From Mansonella perstans (lineage: Eukaryota; Nematoda; Chromadorea; Rhabditida; Onchocercidae), in NCBI GenBank assembly GCA_037074765.1, contig JBAMDO010000087.1:1-64000 (forward strand): a stretch of 64,000 nucleotides of DNA. Reading direction: 5' to 3'. Positions 1-13,688 of the stretch are shown one piece after another. Numbering within the stretch: position 1 is the stretch's first letter; each line of letters opens with the position of its first letter. Made by a program: the position numbers and the translations under genes. A model generated the notes under the pieces. It saw nothing but the letters and a program-made list of their open reading frames with translations, was not told where the DNA came from and did not search any database.

Positions 1-1329
1 AAAATAAACATGCGAGTTGACATATTTAAAAGTTTATTTTAATTATGAAAATTTTTATTGAAAGTATTTACCAGGTATGCATATTAGAAACAAATAATTA
101 CCAAGTATGGATGTTACAGAAATATGGAATATTAAGCATACACAGGTATAAATATTTGTCAGATACTCGTACGAGTTATGAATAATCATTGTACCTACTT
201 ATATTAAGTTGGTTGATAATTAATTTCAATAAATAAATGTTAAAATATATTAATGCAATAGTTTCTTAATGATGCATCATTATTTTGCATTAAAATGTGA
301 AATTTTGTGTAATTATAAAATTTATTAACTTCACTTTATAAATGCAGCTCAACTGAACATTTGTTATATGATAATTATAATCAAAGTAATTCATTAAATT
401 ATCTTTTATTAAATGGTAGAATGAATCTGTGCAAATGTATTTGTCGTTGCTATCCTCATAAGTCATTAAGCGCAATGGAAGTATTGCTTATTCCTGTTCA
501 TAATAAAGGTAAATGAATGATCGTTGAGAATTTTGCAGTTCATTCTGGTTTATGACTTATCGGAACAGTTTCGGTTATAATAAACTACATAAAACTGAAC
601 TGATCTTAAAAAGAGATCAGCTGATGGAATATCGAGATCGCTCTGATTTATAACGTTTTAGGATTGTTAAGATTTAAAGAATATTGAAATTGAGTTTTAT
701 TAATAAATATTATTTCTATTCCATAGATTAATTAAGCAACATAGAAATATATCTGTAAACTGTCCACTCATACAATTTCAATTTATAAAATTAAGGAAAA
801 AAAATTCCATAATTTTAAATGACTCATCTAACAGTATTCATCACTCCAAATAAAAATCGTTGCTGAAATTTCATCGCAATTTTTTTTTTTTTTTTTTGTT
901 TCTACAAATAAGATATGATATTGACAAATTGAAGCAATTGTTTGAAGTTAAAGCTTTAAAACCGAATACATTTTAATTTTTACATCCTTTAATCTTCCGA
1001 ATCCTGACACATTTGTCAAATTAAACTTTAAATTAATTGAATCCTATCAAACTTTCTGCTTGTTGGCAAAAAACTTGAAAGCAATTAAAAAGTTCTAAAA
1101 AGACGAAAAATCATTTATTTTGCTCTTTTGCTTTCCATTTCAACTGCATAAGGAAAGATGAAGAATGCAGAACAAACAATGCATAGATTTTAGATTAATT
1201 GTACATTTAATTTCGAATTAATTATATATTGATTTCAGGCAGCTATCTGTCACTTCATGTCATGTTAATTGGTATGCGAAATGATTTGTTCCTAATGAAA
1301 CTTCGGACGCTTCAATAATATTTAGCATT

Positions 1330-1407
1330 ATTAGTAATATTGTTATTAATTCATTTGTTGTTATTTATTATTATCATTATTATTATTATTGTTATTATTT
1401 ATTGTTG
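1330..1407. repeat. ATT-rich trinucleotide microsatellite
   Basis: An interrupted run of ATT/GTT/ATC triplets in gene-free DNA. The cleanest stretch is around 1370-1390. Confidence 0.8.
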
Positions 1408-1632
1408 CTATTGTTTCATTAATCATTATTATAAACCATATATTATTTTCTCAGTTATTTTCTCAAGCGGAAAAATTTTACTCTAACTTCAGTGGAAATT
1501 TTGCACTTTTTATGTGCGAAATGAATTATTATTATTAAAAAAGCATTTAAATGAATTATTATTAATTCTCACAATTAGGGAAGCGACAATGTGTTAAGTA
1601 CTTTGATTTTCTTTAATTTTTTTTGCCGAGAT

Positions 1633-1672
1633 AAGCAATCTAATAGGCCTAAAAGCAATCTAATAGGTCTTC
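1633..1672. repeat. 20-bp tandem duplication
   Basis: Two adjacent 20-bp units beginning AAGCAATCTAATAGG, at 1633-1652 and 1653-1672. They share the first 15 bases and then diverge slightly. Lies in gene-free DNA; no function is suggested. Confidence 0.8.
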
Positions 1673-2260
1673 AGGCTTTTAAATCTAATTTAAAAACGGC
1701 TTAAAAGGAAGAAAAATATTTTGGATAATTCTGTTATTAGTGGAGACATTTGTTGTGTCAGTAATCGAAACAATAAACAAATAAACAAACAAACAAACAG
1801 ATGAATAATGGGAAGGGAAAGTGAGACTGAACGAAAGATTAATTCTTTTCTCATCCAGCTAATTAACTCTCCCTTTAGGCCATTCATCCTGTCGCTCGCT
1901 TTTCCTTTCTGTCAACAATAAAATAAAGAAAAAAAACTTTTCGTTTCAATTCGAACATTCAAAATGTTTTTCTCACAAATTTAATTTCAGCTTTTTTCTA
2001 CAATTTTACATTTCAAATTCAATTTTATGGTTCCTTTTAAAACTCTTTCGCTATCGTTTCGAATGGCACCAAAATAATTTTAAAAAAAAATTTCTTTTTT
2101 TTTCGAAACAATTTCATAACTTCGAAGTAGTCTTGATAATTAATTATATTTTCATTCCCATCGTCATTTTTGTATTCGTAATTTTCATCTTTATCATTGC
2201 TTTTATTTCACTATTAATCCGTTCAAAGTTACGTATCATTTCATCAACGTTACTTACGTT

Positions 2261-2388
2261 ACGTTTGCTGCCATTAACATTAAGTGAAATTCATTATTAA
2301 TGTGCTCTTAACTTACATTCTTATTTAAAGATAGTAAATGTGACTTACGTATGCTGCCGCAAACGTTAAGTAAAATTCATTACTAATC
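2261..2388. repeat. Degenerate 41-bp direct repeat
   Basis: Copies at 2261-2301 and 2348-2388, both on the plus strand, differ at about seven positions and share TGCTGCC and AAATTCATTA blocks. Spacing start-to-start is 87 bp. No coding frame accounts for it. Confidence 0.75.
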
Positions 2389-2848
2389 TATTCTCATTAT
2401 GAATGCGAAACTTTACAACATTTTTTCGCAATGTTAAAGCTTACGCAACAAAATGATCAATTTGAAAAGTGAATAAGAAAAGAAACTTCGAAAATTTCCA
2501 GAAATATTCGAAAGACTTGTTAATCGATTTTTTTTTAAAGAAATGAAATCAATTTCGAAATATATGATTTCATATCTTAAATTAATATGTAAATAATAAA
2601 TTTAGTGCTTAATGAATTATATCATTTCAATTACTAATTAATGCTTAACTTTACATTTTTCCTTTTTTAATAAATAACTTTTTCTAATTATTAATTTATC
2701 CTAATGGAAATTAAAATAATTGACAAAATTTCTTTGATTAAAAAATTTCCCTCAACAAATTTCCCTCGTCAATCTGAAATGAATTAGCAGTTAAAAATAA
2801 TTAGCAATTGAAAATAAAAAAAAACAAAACACAAACATATAGATGTAC

Positions 2849-2940
2849 GTACACACACACGGACACAGACACACAGACACACACACACACACACATCTAA
2901 ACACACACAGACCCATACACACAGACACACACATATACAC
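2849..2940. repeat. CA-rich microsatellite
   Basis: Interrupted (CA)n tract containing ACAGAC variants. It generates long spurious cysteine/valine frames on the minus strand, which are not genes. Confidence 0.9.
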
Positions 2941-5900
2941 TCTATCTGTCTGTATAGAACATATCGATTGGGCGCAGTTTGTTTGAAGGTTGTTATAGCG
3001 TTTGTCTGGTTGGTAAGAAGGCATTGTGTGTATATTGAAGTCAACTTTCTACTTATGTGTATGCTCAAGTATATCAGTACGTGTATAAACATATTTAGTA
3101 CGTGTATACGTTTCTATGTGTGCACAACATATATGTATGATTTTTCCTCGATACTTTTAGTGTCTGATCATCTGATCTTGTGACTGAATGTGGGTCACGT
3201 GTTAACAATTGTATTAATGTAGAAATAAACGTATAATATATGAATACGTACGCACGTGTGCTTCTATTTGCATACTTAGACGTTATATGTATTTGCATTT
3301 AGGATATATTGTAAATATATTTTTTTCTTCAACAAAAAATGCAATAATCTCGGTGGTTGTTATATCTTTGCACAATTATACGCAAACAATGTATGAAGAA
3401 ATGTGGTAAGTGATCGATTATTTCATTATATATGAAAAAAATTTTCGAAAAATTATTTGAAAATGAATTGAAATTTATTTACTCTTTCAAATAAATAATC
3501 TTTGCATAAACATTACTTTGTGATATTTATTACTTGTAAGATAACTAATTAATTAACTGGTCATTAAGGAAATTTGTGGTTAATTTGATAATTAATTTGA
3601 GATATGTATTGTTTCGTTGATCTTAGTGGAATTTGAAATCTTTTGTGATGGACTGATAACAAATGAAAGAAATTAAAGATCGACTGTGGATATTTTACAG
3701 CTGTTGAAAAGATCGAAGGTCAGTTTTGATGAAATCATCCCTTGTGACTTCTATTTTCATCATTGAAAAGTTTCAGTCTACTTTTACTATGATACTTTAA
3801 ATTTCATTAGAAATAATTAATGTTTTATGAATATTATTTGATGAAACTTTAGTTTCATAAAGAAATTCAGCACAATGCCACAACGATTGTAAATCTTACA
3901 TATATGTTATTTCTAGATCACTTAGTGCAAATAGATACTTCCGGGTAACATGTAGCTCAACTAAGTGTTGATTCTTTCATTCAATCATAATATCTTCAAA
4001 TAAGTTATTGCTTTCTTTTCTTCTTTCAAACATCTTCCTTTTAATTCTTATGACATTCATCAATTTTATTTTGTTTTTAATAATTTCTGACCAATGTTCG
4101 CTATATGAGAAAATTTGAAATTTCCCAGATCGACAGCAATTAAATTAGATGAATGTTTTATGACTGAAACGATTCTTCAGCTACCATTGACCTATCATTT
4201 AATGTTGACAAGAATCGTTTGATGAAAGAGTGATATGATTTTGAAGTAATACTGAAGATATATGATAGTTGTATTCCAGAGGCTGGCAAGTTGAGGTATT
4301 GCTTTTTTGAAATTTTTTTTCGCTCATGACTGTTACAATCGGCGCTACATACCAGAGCAATTGTAATTAAGTGGCAGTACTTTTACCTTAAATTAAAGTG
4401 AAATTTGCAGTTAGATGAATTCGGGACATATTTAGATTAACAGAACTTAGATAATTATATTTATTCACTAATATTAAATATCACTTTTAATACTTTTTTC
4501 ATCTTATGATTGACCTTTGGGATCAGGACACAAAAGCTGTATGTTCATGTTCAGTTAGTTATATCCGATAAAAAGGAGAGAAGCTGTTGCAAATATGATA
4601 TTATACTTGCAGTATTTTTGAAGATGCATAGTGAATCTTGTTGTCATGATATCATCTGAAGCATGATACACTTATATGCTCATTTATTGTCAGAATTTCA
4701 TGGAAACAGATTATTTTTACAACATGTGATCCATGGAAGTTTATCTCACTTAGTCTTATAGATTCTTATAGGTAATCTAAATCTAACTTGTTTGTATAAC
4801 TAATAAAGTGTTTTACCAGCTTTACCGGTGAGTGCTTTTCTTATTTAATATATCAAGTTAAGTGAATAATGGAGTGAAGATTTTCTAATATGTTTCATGT
4901 GTTTAATCCAACAACATGTCATTATTGAAATGTAGAACAAATAAAATCTTCGCAACAACTGCTCCTTCAGTATCGTTCTACGTCAAGCTTTTGTCAAGAT
5001 ACCAGTCATTGTCGAAAGATATTGAAGGAAGTTTTCGAATGTTTTGAAAAGGTTTTGCTTTTCAGATTTCAATCTTTTTTCTGAAAAATTTGGAATGCAG
5101 GAAGCATTTAAGATACTTTTTAACAATACAGCTGAAAATGAAATACCTTAGACTTCAGAAAAGTTTGCCAGACGGCTTGAAGGGATCTTTTCCTTTGTTT
5201 TAAGTTGTAAATTTTTTTCCAAGAATCTTTAAGACAATCAAATTGTGATATTATATGATCAAACTGTGGTAAACAAGTGTTGTAAATAAAATTGGACAAA
5301 GAAGAGAAAAAAATTTAGCTAACTATTATTTTAACATCAATTAGCTCATATTACGAGGGATAGAGGAACGACGAAGAATATGATTTTATCGTTTCAGTAA
5401 AACTATTCGTGAGATAAACAGGTTAGCTGGATCAAATGAAGAAAGAGAGAAAAAGTTATGAAGGGATTGTGAAAAAGTCTTTTAATTTGTCTTTTCGAAG
5501 TCTTGAAAGTTTTACATCTCGGTGAAGCGTTTGTTATTCCTCTCTGCTCTTTTTTTAATCCTTCACTCATTGTGTTATCAGCTTCAGATTTTCTCTGGTT
5601 AATGTTTGTTTAAATATTATACTTTTTCTCCATCTTTGATCTCATTTTGTTTTTTCTGTAGTATAGAGATGTATTACTCTATGTTTGCATCAGTGTGAAA
5701 TTTCGATTAGTGAGTAAAACAGTTCGTTTAAATTCATCACTTGCCATGTTTATTTCACTTGAACAATTTTTTCCCTTTTATTTTTTTTCCACTTTATTTT
5801 GATCATATTTCTGAAATTGGGGTTTTTTTTCTTTGTTGCACTTCTATAATTATTTCGAGGTGTTTTTTTCAGCCATTTCTTTTTCCTTCCTTTTGACTCC

Positions 5901-6549
5901 ATTTATCATTTTTTTGTAAAAGACGATGGTAAAACTGGAATGAACACAGTGTGCGATTATTGTTTTATTAGCAGATCTTGTTTTTTAAAGTATTTTAGAT
6001 TTAAATTTAAAATTACTTTTTTCCCGAAAAAATTAATATTTTTTAGGTCACATGAACTACATTTTTTAAATAATAGTTTTGTATTAATTATTTTCTGAAC
6101 TTTCAAATACACGAAAAACTTCAATGCTAAATTGACTTTTGAATTTACGGTTAAATTAATTTTCAATTTTTCAGAATCATTTGCATAGATGAGAAATATT
6201 CGTGTCGTGAATTTGCTAAGAATCTTTTCCATTGTTCATTGATAATTTTACAAAAAAAGAATGCAAACGTATGTCCTCATAGAAAATAGTGTTTTTTTTC
6301 CTTTCTATCTTCTTTACAGAAATTAATACTTTTTCATTAAAATTTAAATAATGGCATTGCAGTACTTTTACGTTCTTTTTAAATTAATTTAACTGTTTTT
6401 TCGTCTACATTTTACTGTTCCAATTTTTGTATATTCATTGTAAATGTTCGACGTTTTCATTACACTGTATCTTTCATTCGCACCTGATTTTTTTCTTCAT
6501 CAGTGGAAAAAAGAAAAAACAGATATTTTGACTAACAGATAACAGTGTA

Positions 6550-6575
6550 CATACATACACATACACACACACACA
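6550..6575. repeat. Short CA/CATA microsatellite
   Basis: Short ACATACATACACATACACACAC-type tract in gene-free DNA. Confidence 0.8.
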
Positions 6576-8700
6576 GGTATATGTATGAATTGTTGATGAT
6601 AGGAGCAGCAACTGTTTTCTGATATAGAATGGTATCGATAGAGGACGTTTCAACCTGAATTAACGAAATTGATATTTCGTTATGTACGTATGGCTTGTTT
6701 ATTTTCTATTCTTTATTTTTCAATTCATAAAATAAATTAGATTTTAAGTTTAGTGAAAGATTCCATTATAAAATATCATTCCATTCCATTAGAATGTTAA
6801 AATAATAAAATGAAAATAAAGTGACATCATGCAAATTACTGAAATGATATATTTGTAAGAGCTCTTTTTGTTTTCTTTTTATATCACTTTTAAAATTTAG
6901 TTTATTTTTTCAGAAAATTTTCGGAGATACTTAAATGGTAATTCAATTCCATCGTCAGTTTGGTATTTTTTTTTATTGGTTGATTTTTTTCATTTCAACC
7001 GAAGTGAAAAAAAAAAATGGCTGTTAATATATTATATTAAAAGACTATTAGTTGAAATTAATTTTGGTTTATGGTGATGATTTCTTGCAAACCTTTAATT
7101 TCTCTTTCTTTCTTCAGGAATTGAAAAAAAAAATCATAATATTGTATGATATGCGATAGAAAAAAGAAAAAAGCTGCGCAAGAAATTTGCCTTTTCAATT
7201 ATTGTCGTTTTTATTGAAAAGGGCGATGTTGTATCATCGTTCAAATCGAAGATAGTTTGACAGTGAAAGTAAATGAAAAAGCAAACTTTATTATTATCTA
7301 TTTTCTAAAATGTCCACAAACATTTTAAACGTTTCTCAAGAATTTTATTACAATGAAATGGGAATGAGAAGGGCGAAAAGGAGAGAGAAGTTTGTTGTTT
7401 AATATTTGGGAAGGATAATTTTCAAAGTTTTCGGTTTTCGACTTGTTCAGAAATTTTCAGCTCTTTTCAAGAATATTCATCTTTGTATTTTTAATTGTGG
7501 GTCAAAGAATGTTTGCTGTATGCTGTTATATGTTTAATAGCAAATGATTGCTCTTAGCAGAAATTTGATCTATTCTTCTGGCGAAAGCCAGTTATATATT
7601 ATATGAATTAATCAGTATATTGATTATTGATTCAATATTTCATCGATTAGCTTTAAGCTATTAATAGTTCCTTATGTTTCTAAACGAATGCAAAATCAGA
7701 AAATCATTGCAGTTTTATCATTAACATAGCGAACTATTATCTAACATATCAATAGATAAAAATGATACGAAATAAAACGTGGGAACGAAGCTAGTTGATC
7801 TGTTGTCTCACATAGAAATTATCATTGCTAGATAATTCTTGATCACATTGGCTGTATTACATTTATGAGAGTTGTAGATTTATTTTTGCTTTTGTTTTTG
7901 AGGGGAAATTTTAATTGCCATTTATTGAATTTGGTTTATGTTTTTTGAAAATATTTTCTTTGCTTATAGGCAACAATTTTGTATGCTACAATAAGTACCA
8001 TTCATAACTATCATTTATAAGTATGCAATGATCATTCATCATACAAATATCAATTGATTTCTACACTCTTCAAATAGCAATACGTAACAATAATACTATT
8101 TTAGTGCAATACATTGACATACTTTTTGTTGTTTGATTGATCAGTTTGTGTATTTGAAATTTTCACGAAAAAATAGCACAAAGACATATACATTACATGA
8201 TGCCGAATAATTGCATTTGTATCGCAAAGGTTTTTCAAATCAGACAAGCAATCATTTCAGTAATTTTGTAAAATTTTCATTCTTTTCGCGGTGGTCTTTT
8301 GTGATGTAGCTTTGGATGAAAGGTATAATTTAAAAGTATGAACGAATTTGTACTAGTGTAACTATAATTAAAATTAAAATAAACATTATGTTGGTTTAAT
8401 TTATCTCGAAGAATTACTTATGTTATTGTCTGATAATTTATTTCTACAATTAATGTTAATTAGATTCGTTACATTAATGGCATTTATATGTTGTGTATGT
8501 TGTTGATTTGATTCGCGCGCTTATTGTGTATGAAACGATTACGAAGCATACTAAAAGAAGTAAATATATCATTATATATTTTTTTTTAGTTTTCAAGCGT
8601 ATAAGTGCCCTGGCGTATTTTCCTCACATTTTACCTGTGATATTTATTGTTTTGAATCCTGCCAGTATATCATTTTTGCTGTTTAACTGCGGAAAAGAAA

Positions 8701-11357
8701 ATGACTACTAGTTCGTCTTTGATGGGTTCTCAGGGTACAAGTGGTTCATGTGCAGGTAAATTTTTCGTGATTTTTTACTTTTTGAAATAAATTTTTCTCA
8801 AAATATAAAATGCAAAAAAAAAAAGAAATTCCTTTCATCTGTCATTATTTGTGATTGATGATTAGCTAATGCAGTGGTTTGCATCATCATTGTCTTTCGA
8901 GTTATCAATACGTATGCTTTTACACTTAACAACCTTCCATCGGTTAACTGAAGGAAAAATTTGTGAGAGCATAAATTAGGTAGTATTTTCAATTTTTTTA
9001 AAATAAATGATAAAAATCTTTTTTCTGATTTGGTTTCTTCACTTACATAGATGTGTAAGTTACATTTTTCTTGTTTCAGGTGCTATCCGGGCGCTAACAT
9101 TGGAGCTAAAAGGCTTGCAGACATCACCTGTCGAAGGTTTTACGGTGACAGCCAATGAGGATAATATGTTTGTATGGACTGTCGCTTTGTATGGCCCACC
9201 TGGAACGCTGTATCAGGTATATAGTTTTAACGTTAATCGCAATATAGACTTTAAGAATTAATAAATTTTTGGTATTTAAAGTGTAGAAAATTATTTGGTT
9301 TGTTGAATGAGTGTTGACTGAGTTGCACTTTTTCAATTTCTTATAGAAATTGTTTGTCTGTGATATTCAAAGCAAACATGCTATGTTTACCTTGAATACA
9401 TATGAAGGTCAAATTTTTAAATATAATTCTCTCCGATATGTTTGTTTTTAGCTATAAAACTTTGTTAAAATCAATAACTATTATTAGAGTTTTTAAAAGT
9501 TTTATTAGTACAGATTAGAAATCCTTACTGAATACATATTGTGCTTCTGCTCAGTACATTAATTTGTCGGATACGTTAAAAAATAATTTTTGTTGTCATG
9601 AAATATTAAGAGTATTAAGAAGCTTCATATGCGCTGGAATATTCCGTTTTTTTTCTAGTTATTTTAAATTAATTTGATTCCACTAATAACTAATTGACCT
9701 AATTCGTTTCAGGGTGGTTATTTCAAAGCAGTCTTGAAATTCCCATCCAATTATCCATATGCTCCTCCGTCGATCAAATTCCTGAACAAAGTTTGGCACC
9801 CCAATGTTTATGAGGTATGAGATGTAGAACTTTCTGCCAAAGTTTTTTAAAAAGAAATTTGAAATTTTGATCTATAGTTTTATTTTTATTTTGCAGAACG
9901 GTGATCTTTGTATCAGTATTTTGCATCCGCCTGTTGATGATCCTCATAGCGGTGAACTTGCTTGCGAACGTTGGAATCCGACACAAAATGTTAGGTAAGT
10001 CAATTATTCCTAAATTTTTGATATGATTTATGTAGCTCGTGATTCTTGCGATGGTTTTCATTTTTTCTGTGTCTGTTTAAGCGATTTTTATTTTTCATAT
10101 AATAATTTCCAGTTAGAGTCTCTTCATCACTATGGATAATATCTTTGCTGATTTCATGTATTTCTATTGTACTGAAGCGTATTTCAAGTCTGACATGGGA
10201 TAAATTATTATATGAATTTAAACTTAGGATATATATTAGGGATCAGAAGAAAAGTAGTTTTTTCAAATAGTTATTCAGAATGGTACAAATCTAAATGTAT
10301 TTTCGAAAAAAGGGAAAAACGAGAACAAAGGAAATGGGCAAATTTAGTGTAATTTTAGGACAATTTTACTTTCGGTAATATCATTGTTAAATGAACCGAA
10401 TACTTCCTCGCCGGCAAATGTGGATGCATCAGTTATGTATAGAAAATGGAAAGAATCGGGTGGCAAGAATGACGAGTATGCGCGTCTTGTAAGGCAAGTT
10501 CACGAACTTTATTAGAAATTCTAACACGAAATCTTTAAAACTCGCATATCTTTATACTACATTTGGGGAAACTTGCGGGAATTCCCGGAATAGAAAATAA
10601 ACATTGGAAGTGCAATATGTGAAATTCCATTCTAATATTGCTGATTCAAAATGTTTTTCTCCCAGTGAGAAATCACTTACAGACGACAGTTATTAAATCT
10701 GAATCTGTAATTTTTAGATGAAATATAGACAATTGTTTTATCCAAATAACTTGTTTATTTGTTTTTCAGGAAGCAAGTCGAAGCATCCCGTCTCGATGCA
10801 GAAAAAGATGGTGTCGTTGTACCGGAAACATTAGAAGAATATTGCATTAAAACAGCACCTAAATCAACTGATGATTGTACAGATGCCTTTGATCTCGATG
10901 AAGACTATTATGATTACGGTGATGAAAGTGGTATGTGTAACATTTAATTATATTTTTCGTAATTGTCACATTCAATAGCTTTCTACTAGATATTTTAACT
11001 ATTTTAAGAGGTAAAGAAGATAATGAGATGGATTAAACTGTTTTGGTTAATATTTTCTTCTTGAGAGAAAAAAAGAACATGGACAGAGCGTGAGAAGTGT
11101 TGTTGTTATTATATAAAAAGGAGAAATAATAACTGATTGATTAAATCCTTGATAGATCGCTTAATTATGACAGCATAGATAATTAACAGACTGCATTATC
11201 TTATGGTTGTGCTTAAAGTTCAGTTTTTTCCAATTAGTCATTCATTCAGCTTAACGAATTTGCCGAAGAAGTTTTAATAAATATGAAGCATTTAATTTCA
11301 GATGATGAGGAAGAATATGAAGAAAATGCAGAGGACAGTGGACAAGGCGAGAATTGA
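8701..11357 (+). CDS. ubc-3: Ubiquitin-conjugating enzyme E2 R (Cdc34/UBC-3)
   Basis: E2 enzyme that takes ubiquitin from E1 and, in this family, builds Lys48 chains with SCF cullin-RING ligases. Exons: 8701-8755, 9080-9216, 9713-9814, 9897-9994, 10359-10493, 10770-10930, 11302-11357; the joined frame is 247 residues with every junction in phase. The UBC fold covers about residues 19-190. The HPN motif is near residues 93-95 and the catalytic cysteine is in [11 protein letters not shown], about Cys103. The acidic insertion [11 protein letters not shown] that follows is diagnostic of the Cdc34/UBE2R class. The C-terminus is an Asp/Glu/Tyr-rich tail, as in Cdc34, where it contacts the cullin. 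The start is the first ATG after an in-frame TGA at 8653. The fifth intron uses a GC donor. Same strand as LSm6 downstream, 2.3 kb away. Confidence 0.96.
10494..10769 (+). other. ubc-3: GC-AG intron in ubc-3
   Basis: The exon ends AG and the intron begins GCAAGT, a perfect GC-donor consensus, and ends TTTTTCAG. Joining here gives ...[18 protein letters not shown], which fits the conserved Cdc34 sequence. The GT four bases upstream of the exon end would shift the frame. Confidence 0.9.
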
Positions 11358-11909
11358 TAATAGAATTTAAATTGGGTTATTTTGAATATGCAAATGGAAA
11401 ATTTGAGGAAATAAAAAGATTTCATCTCTCAAGATTTATTGTTCGCGAAGAAAAGTATTCTTTGTTTTCCAGAATTGATTTTAACGGGGAAAAACGTAAT
11501 AGAAGCGTTTTTTCTTGTCTTTTTCAAAAAACAGTTCAGGGAATTGCTTGTTGAGAAATTTCAAAAACTCTAAGATTACATGAATTTTAAGTAATCTCCA
11601 GGGAATCAAATTTTAATCTTTGTTTATTTTGAAATGGGTTATTGATGAAAATTATTGGGAATTATTTGCAATTTTTTTTTAGAATGCCAAAAAGTTTCAG
11701 ATGTCGTTTTCGTCTTTCTCCATCTTCTCTTCAATTTTCCATTTTATTAACAATAATTTCTCCTTTTTTTTTCCTGATCTTGCCTAAAAATTTCATTGAA
11801 AAGATTATTATTGAAGAAACTAATAATAGAAATAGTATTTTATTAAATTATTTAGTCTTTTACTAATTTGTCATTTATTATGACAGGTTTCACTTTAGAT
11901 CAGCGATTA

Positions 11910-11915
11910 AATAAA
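11910..11915 (+). terminator. Candidate polyadenylation signal, ubc-3
   Basis: AATAAA about 550 bases after the ubc-3 stop. It is the first clear one seen downstream; whether it is used is unknown. Confidence 0.4.
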
Positions 11916-12303
11916 ACAAAATTATGATTAAATACAATATAATTGTGCACGTTCGATCGAATTGAACAAAAAGGAAAACGTAGCCATCTTCTGCATTAAA
12001 TGTTTATTCAAATGGATAGGAGAAAATTCGAATAGTATCGGATGAAATAGGAAAAATAAATGAGAAAATATATATGTTGATATACTGTGATGTAATTATA
12101 ATGTGATTCAATCTGCTTAACACTTTATATCAAAACTATTTCATTTGTAGAAAAATGTTTTATTTCAGCTTTAGCATTTTTTATTTCCACTTTTTATTTC
12201 TCCTTTTATTTCGGTGTTCTATTTTTATTTTTATTTTTATTTTTAAATATTGTCTTTATTTGATTTGGTATAGAAAATAATAACAGTGATTTTAAATTCA
12301 ATC

Positions 12304-12388
12304 CGTGTGTATATGTCAATATTTGTGCATGCATACGTTTGTTTGTATGTGTATATGTATGCGTATGCGTACGTCCGTGTGTGTATCT
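12304..12388. repeat. GT/TATG-rich simple repeat
   Basis: Interrupted GTGTATATG/TGCGTATGCG-type tract. It creates a spurious Thr/His-rich frame on the minus strand. Confidence 0.8.
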
Positions 12389-13688
12389 GTCCATATATGT
12401 TTTAGATACGTTTCTTGCATGTATCTATCTGTCGATTTGGATTTTTTTATATGAAATATATTTGTAATATTTGTGAAAAAATACCGATGAAAAAAAGAGA
12501 ACAGAGAAAAAAGGGTGATGGGAAAGTTTATATTGTTTTTTTTTCTGTCTCTTTGAAATCTTTTTTATCATTATATTTGATGAATTGATTGATTAATATA
12601 GATGCGTAAATTGATCGATTGATTGATTTAATTATTGTCCATTTCATGTTGTATAAAAGAAACCTTTCTCAGAATTCAATAATTTTTCTTCAAACATTGA
12701 AGAATTTCCATATTACTTCCTGTAATTATGCAGTGATATTTGATAAGTATTATTTTTAAATAGCAATTAAGTTATGCAATAAGCATTTCGTGCCTTTTTT
12801 GAGGGGAAAATGATAAAATTGATCATTTGAATTAAATTTTGGCACAATAATATGGTGTTGATGAATAGTTTGATAAGTATGGTCAATTTAAGTTTTAGAA
12901 AAAAGAAAAAGAGTTTTTTTGATGGAACGGCAAAGTAAGCATATTTAATTATCACTAAACAATTTGTCATTTGAAATTTTACTGAACATTTAAATTGTGA
13001 AAAGTAATGGCTATTTGGAAGAAAATTCGATTAGATTCTAGTCAAAATATAGAAACATTTAAGGAACAATATGATCGTTTTATCCTTTTTGAATGAGATA
13101 TTTGCTAATTACGAAAATGAATAGATGTTTGAACAAATGGATGTTTGAAATTTGATTCATTCAGGATTAAGTATGTTTTCTGTTTGAAAAATAGTTAAGC
13201 AATTATGATTAGATGAAAAAATATCATTGAGACATGTAAGTTCGAACTATCGATTGCTTTAATTAAATTTTTAGTGAACATTCCGAAATGAACAAAGTTG
13301 ATTAGTCTAACTAAGTGCAGTTTGATCTAATGAACTATGTTCATATATACTATAATTGATAGAGATAAGGTCTTTTCTTACAATGTGTTCCATTTTTCCT
13401 CAAACTAGACTGTTCGATTTTCCAGTTCAGTTAATTATTTAGACATTCGGTATTTTTTTTGCTAATTTTTGGAGCTTCCGGTACTAATATGCTATTGCAT
13501 TAATAAATGCTACCTGTCTAGTCCGTCTTTCAAACTTATCTTCAGCTGTTACAGAAATTAATTGTCGCAAACGAAGTGTTAAGGGCAAAAAAAAGTATGG
13601 AATTTATCCATGGAAGTATTTTATTCACATATATGAAAGATTAAATTTTTATGGAAGTTTTATTTTTTTCCATTCTTCTTAATTCCAG

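Larger units (their letters stand above)
1..8700. other. Gene-free left flank
   Basis: No coding region could be supported here on either strand. The open frames present are short, AT-rich or built from simple repeats, and none resembles a known family or joins to others through phase-compatible splice sites. The stretch contains an ATT-rich microsatellite, CA repeats, a 20-bp tandem duplication and a degenerate 41-bp direct repeat, each listed separately. The last part is the promoter and 5' leader of the ubiquitin-conjugating enzyme gene; a polypyrimidine-AG site ending at 8589 could be its spliced-leader acceptor. Confidence 0.7.
11358..13688. other. Spacer between ubc-3 and lsm-6
   Basis: Holds the ubc-3 3' untranslated region, a GT/ATGT-rich simple-sequence tract around 12304-12388, GATT-type repeats near 12580-12630 and the lsm-6 promoter. 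Nothing coding is supported. The two flanking genes point the same way; the gap is large for a nematode operon, so co-transcription cannot be decided from sequence. Confidence 0.6.

Noticed and set aside
2784..3183. Cysteine/valine-rich frames on both strands
   Set aside because: They read through the CA microsatellite; periodic composition shows they are repeat artefacts.
5957..6232. 91-codon open frame on the minus strand
   Set aside because: Lys/Leu/Ile/Asn/Phe-rich product expected from AT-rich DNA; no recognisable motif and no flanking exons.
12206..12394. Thr/His-rich minus-strand frame
   Set aside because: Encoded by the GT/ATG simple repeat.
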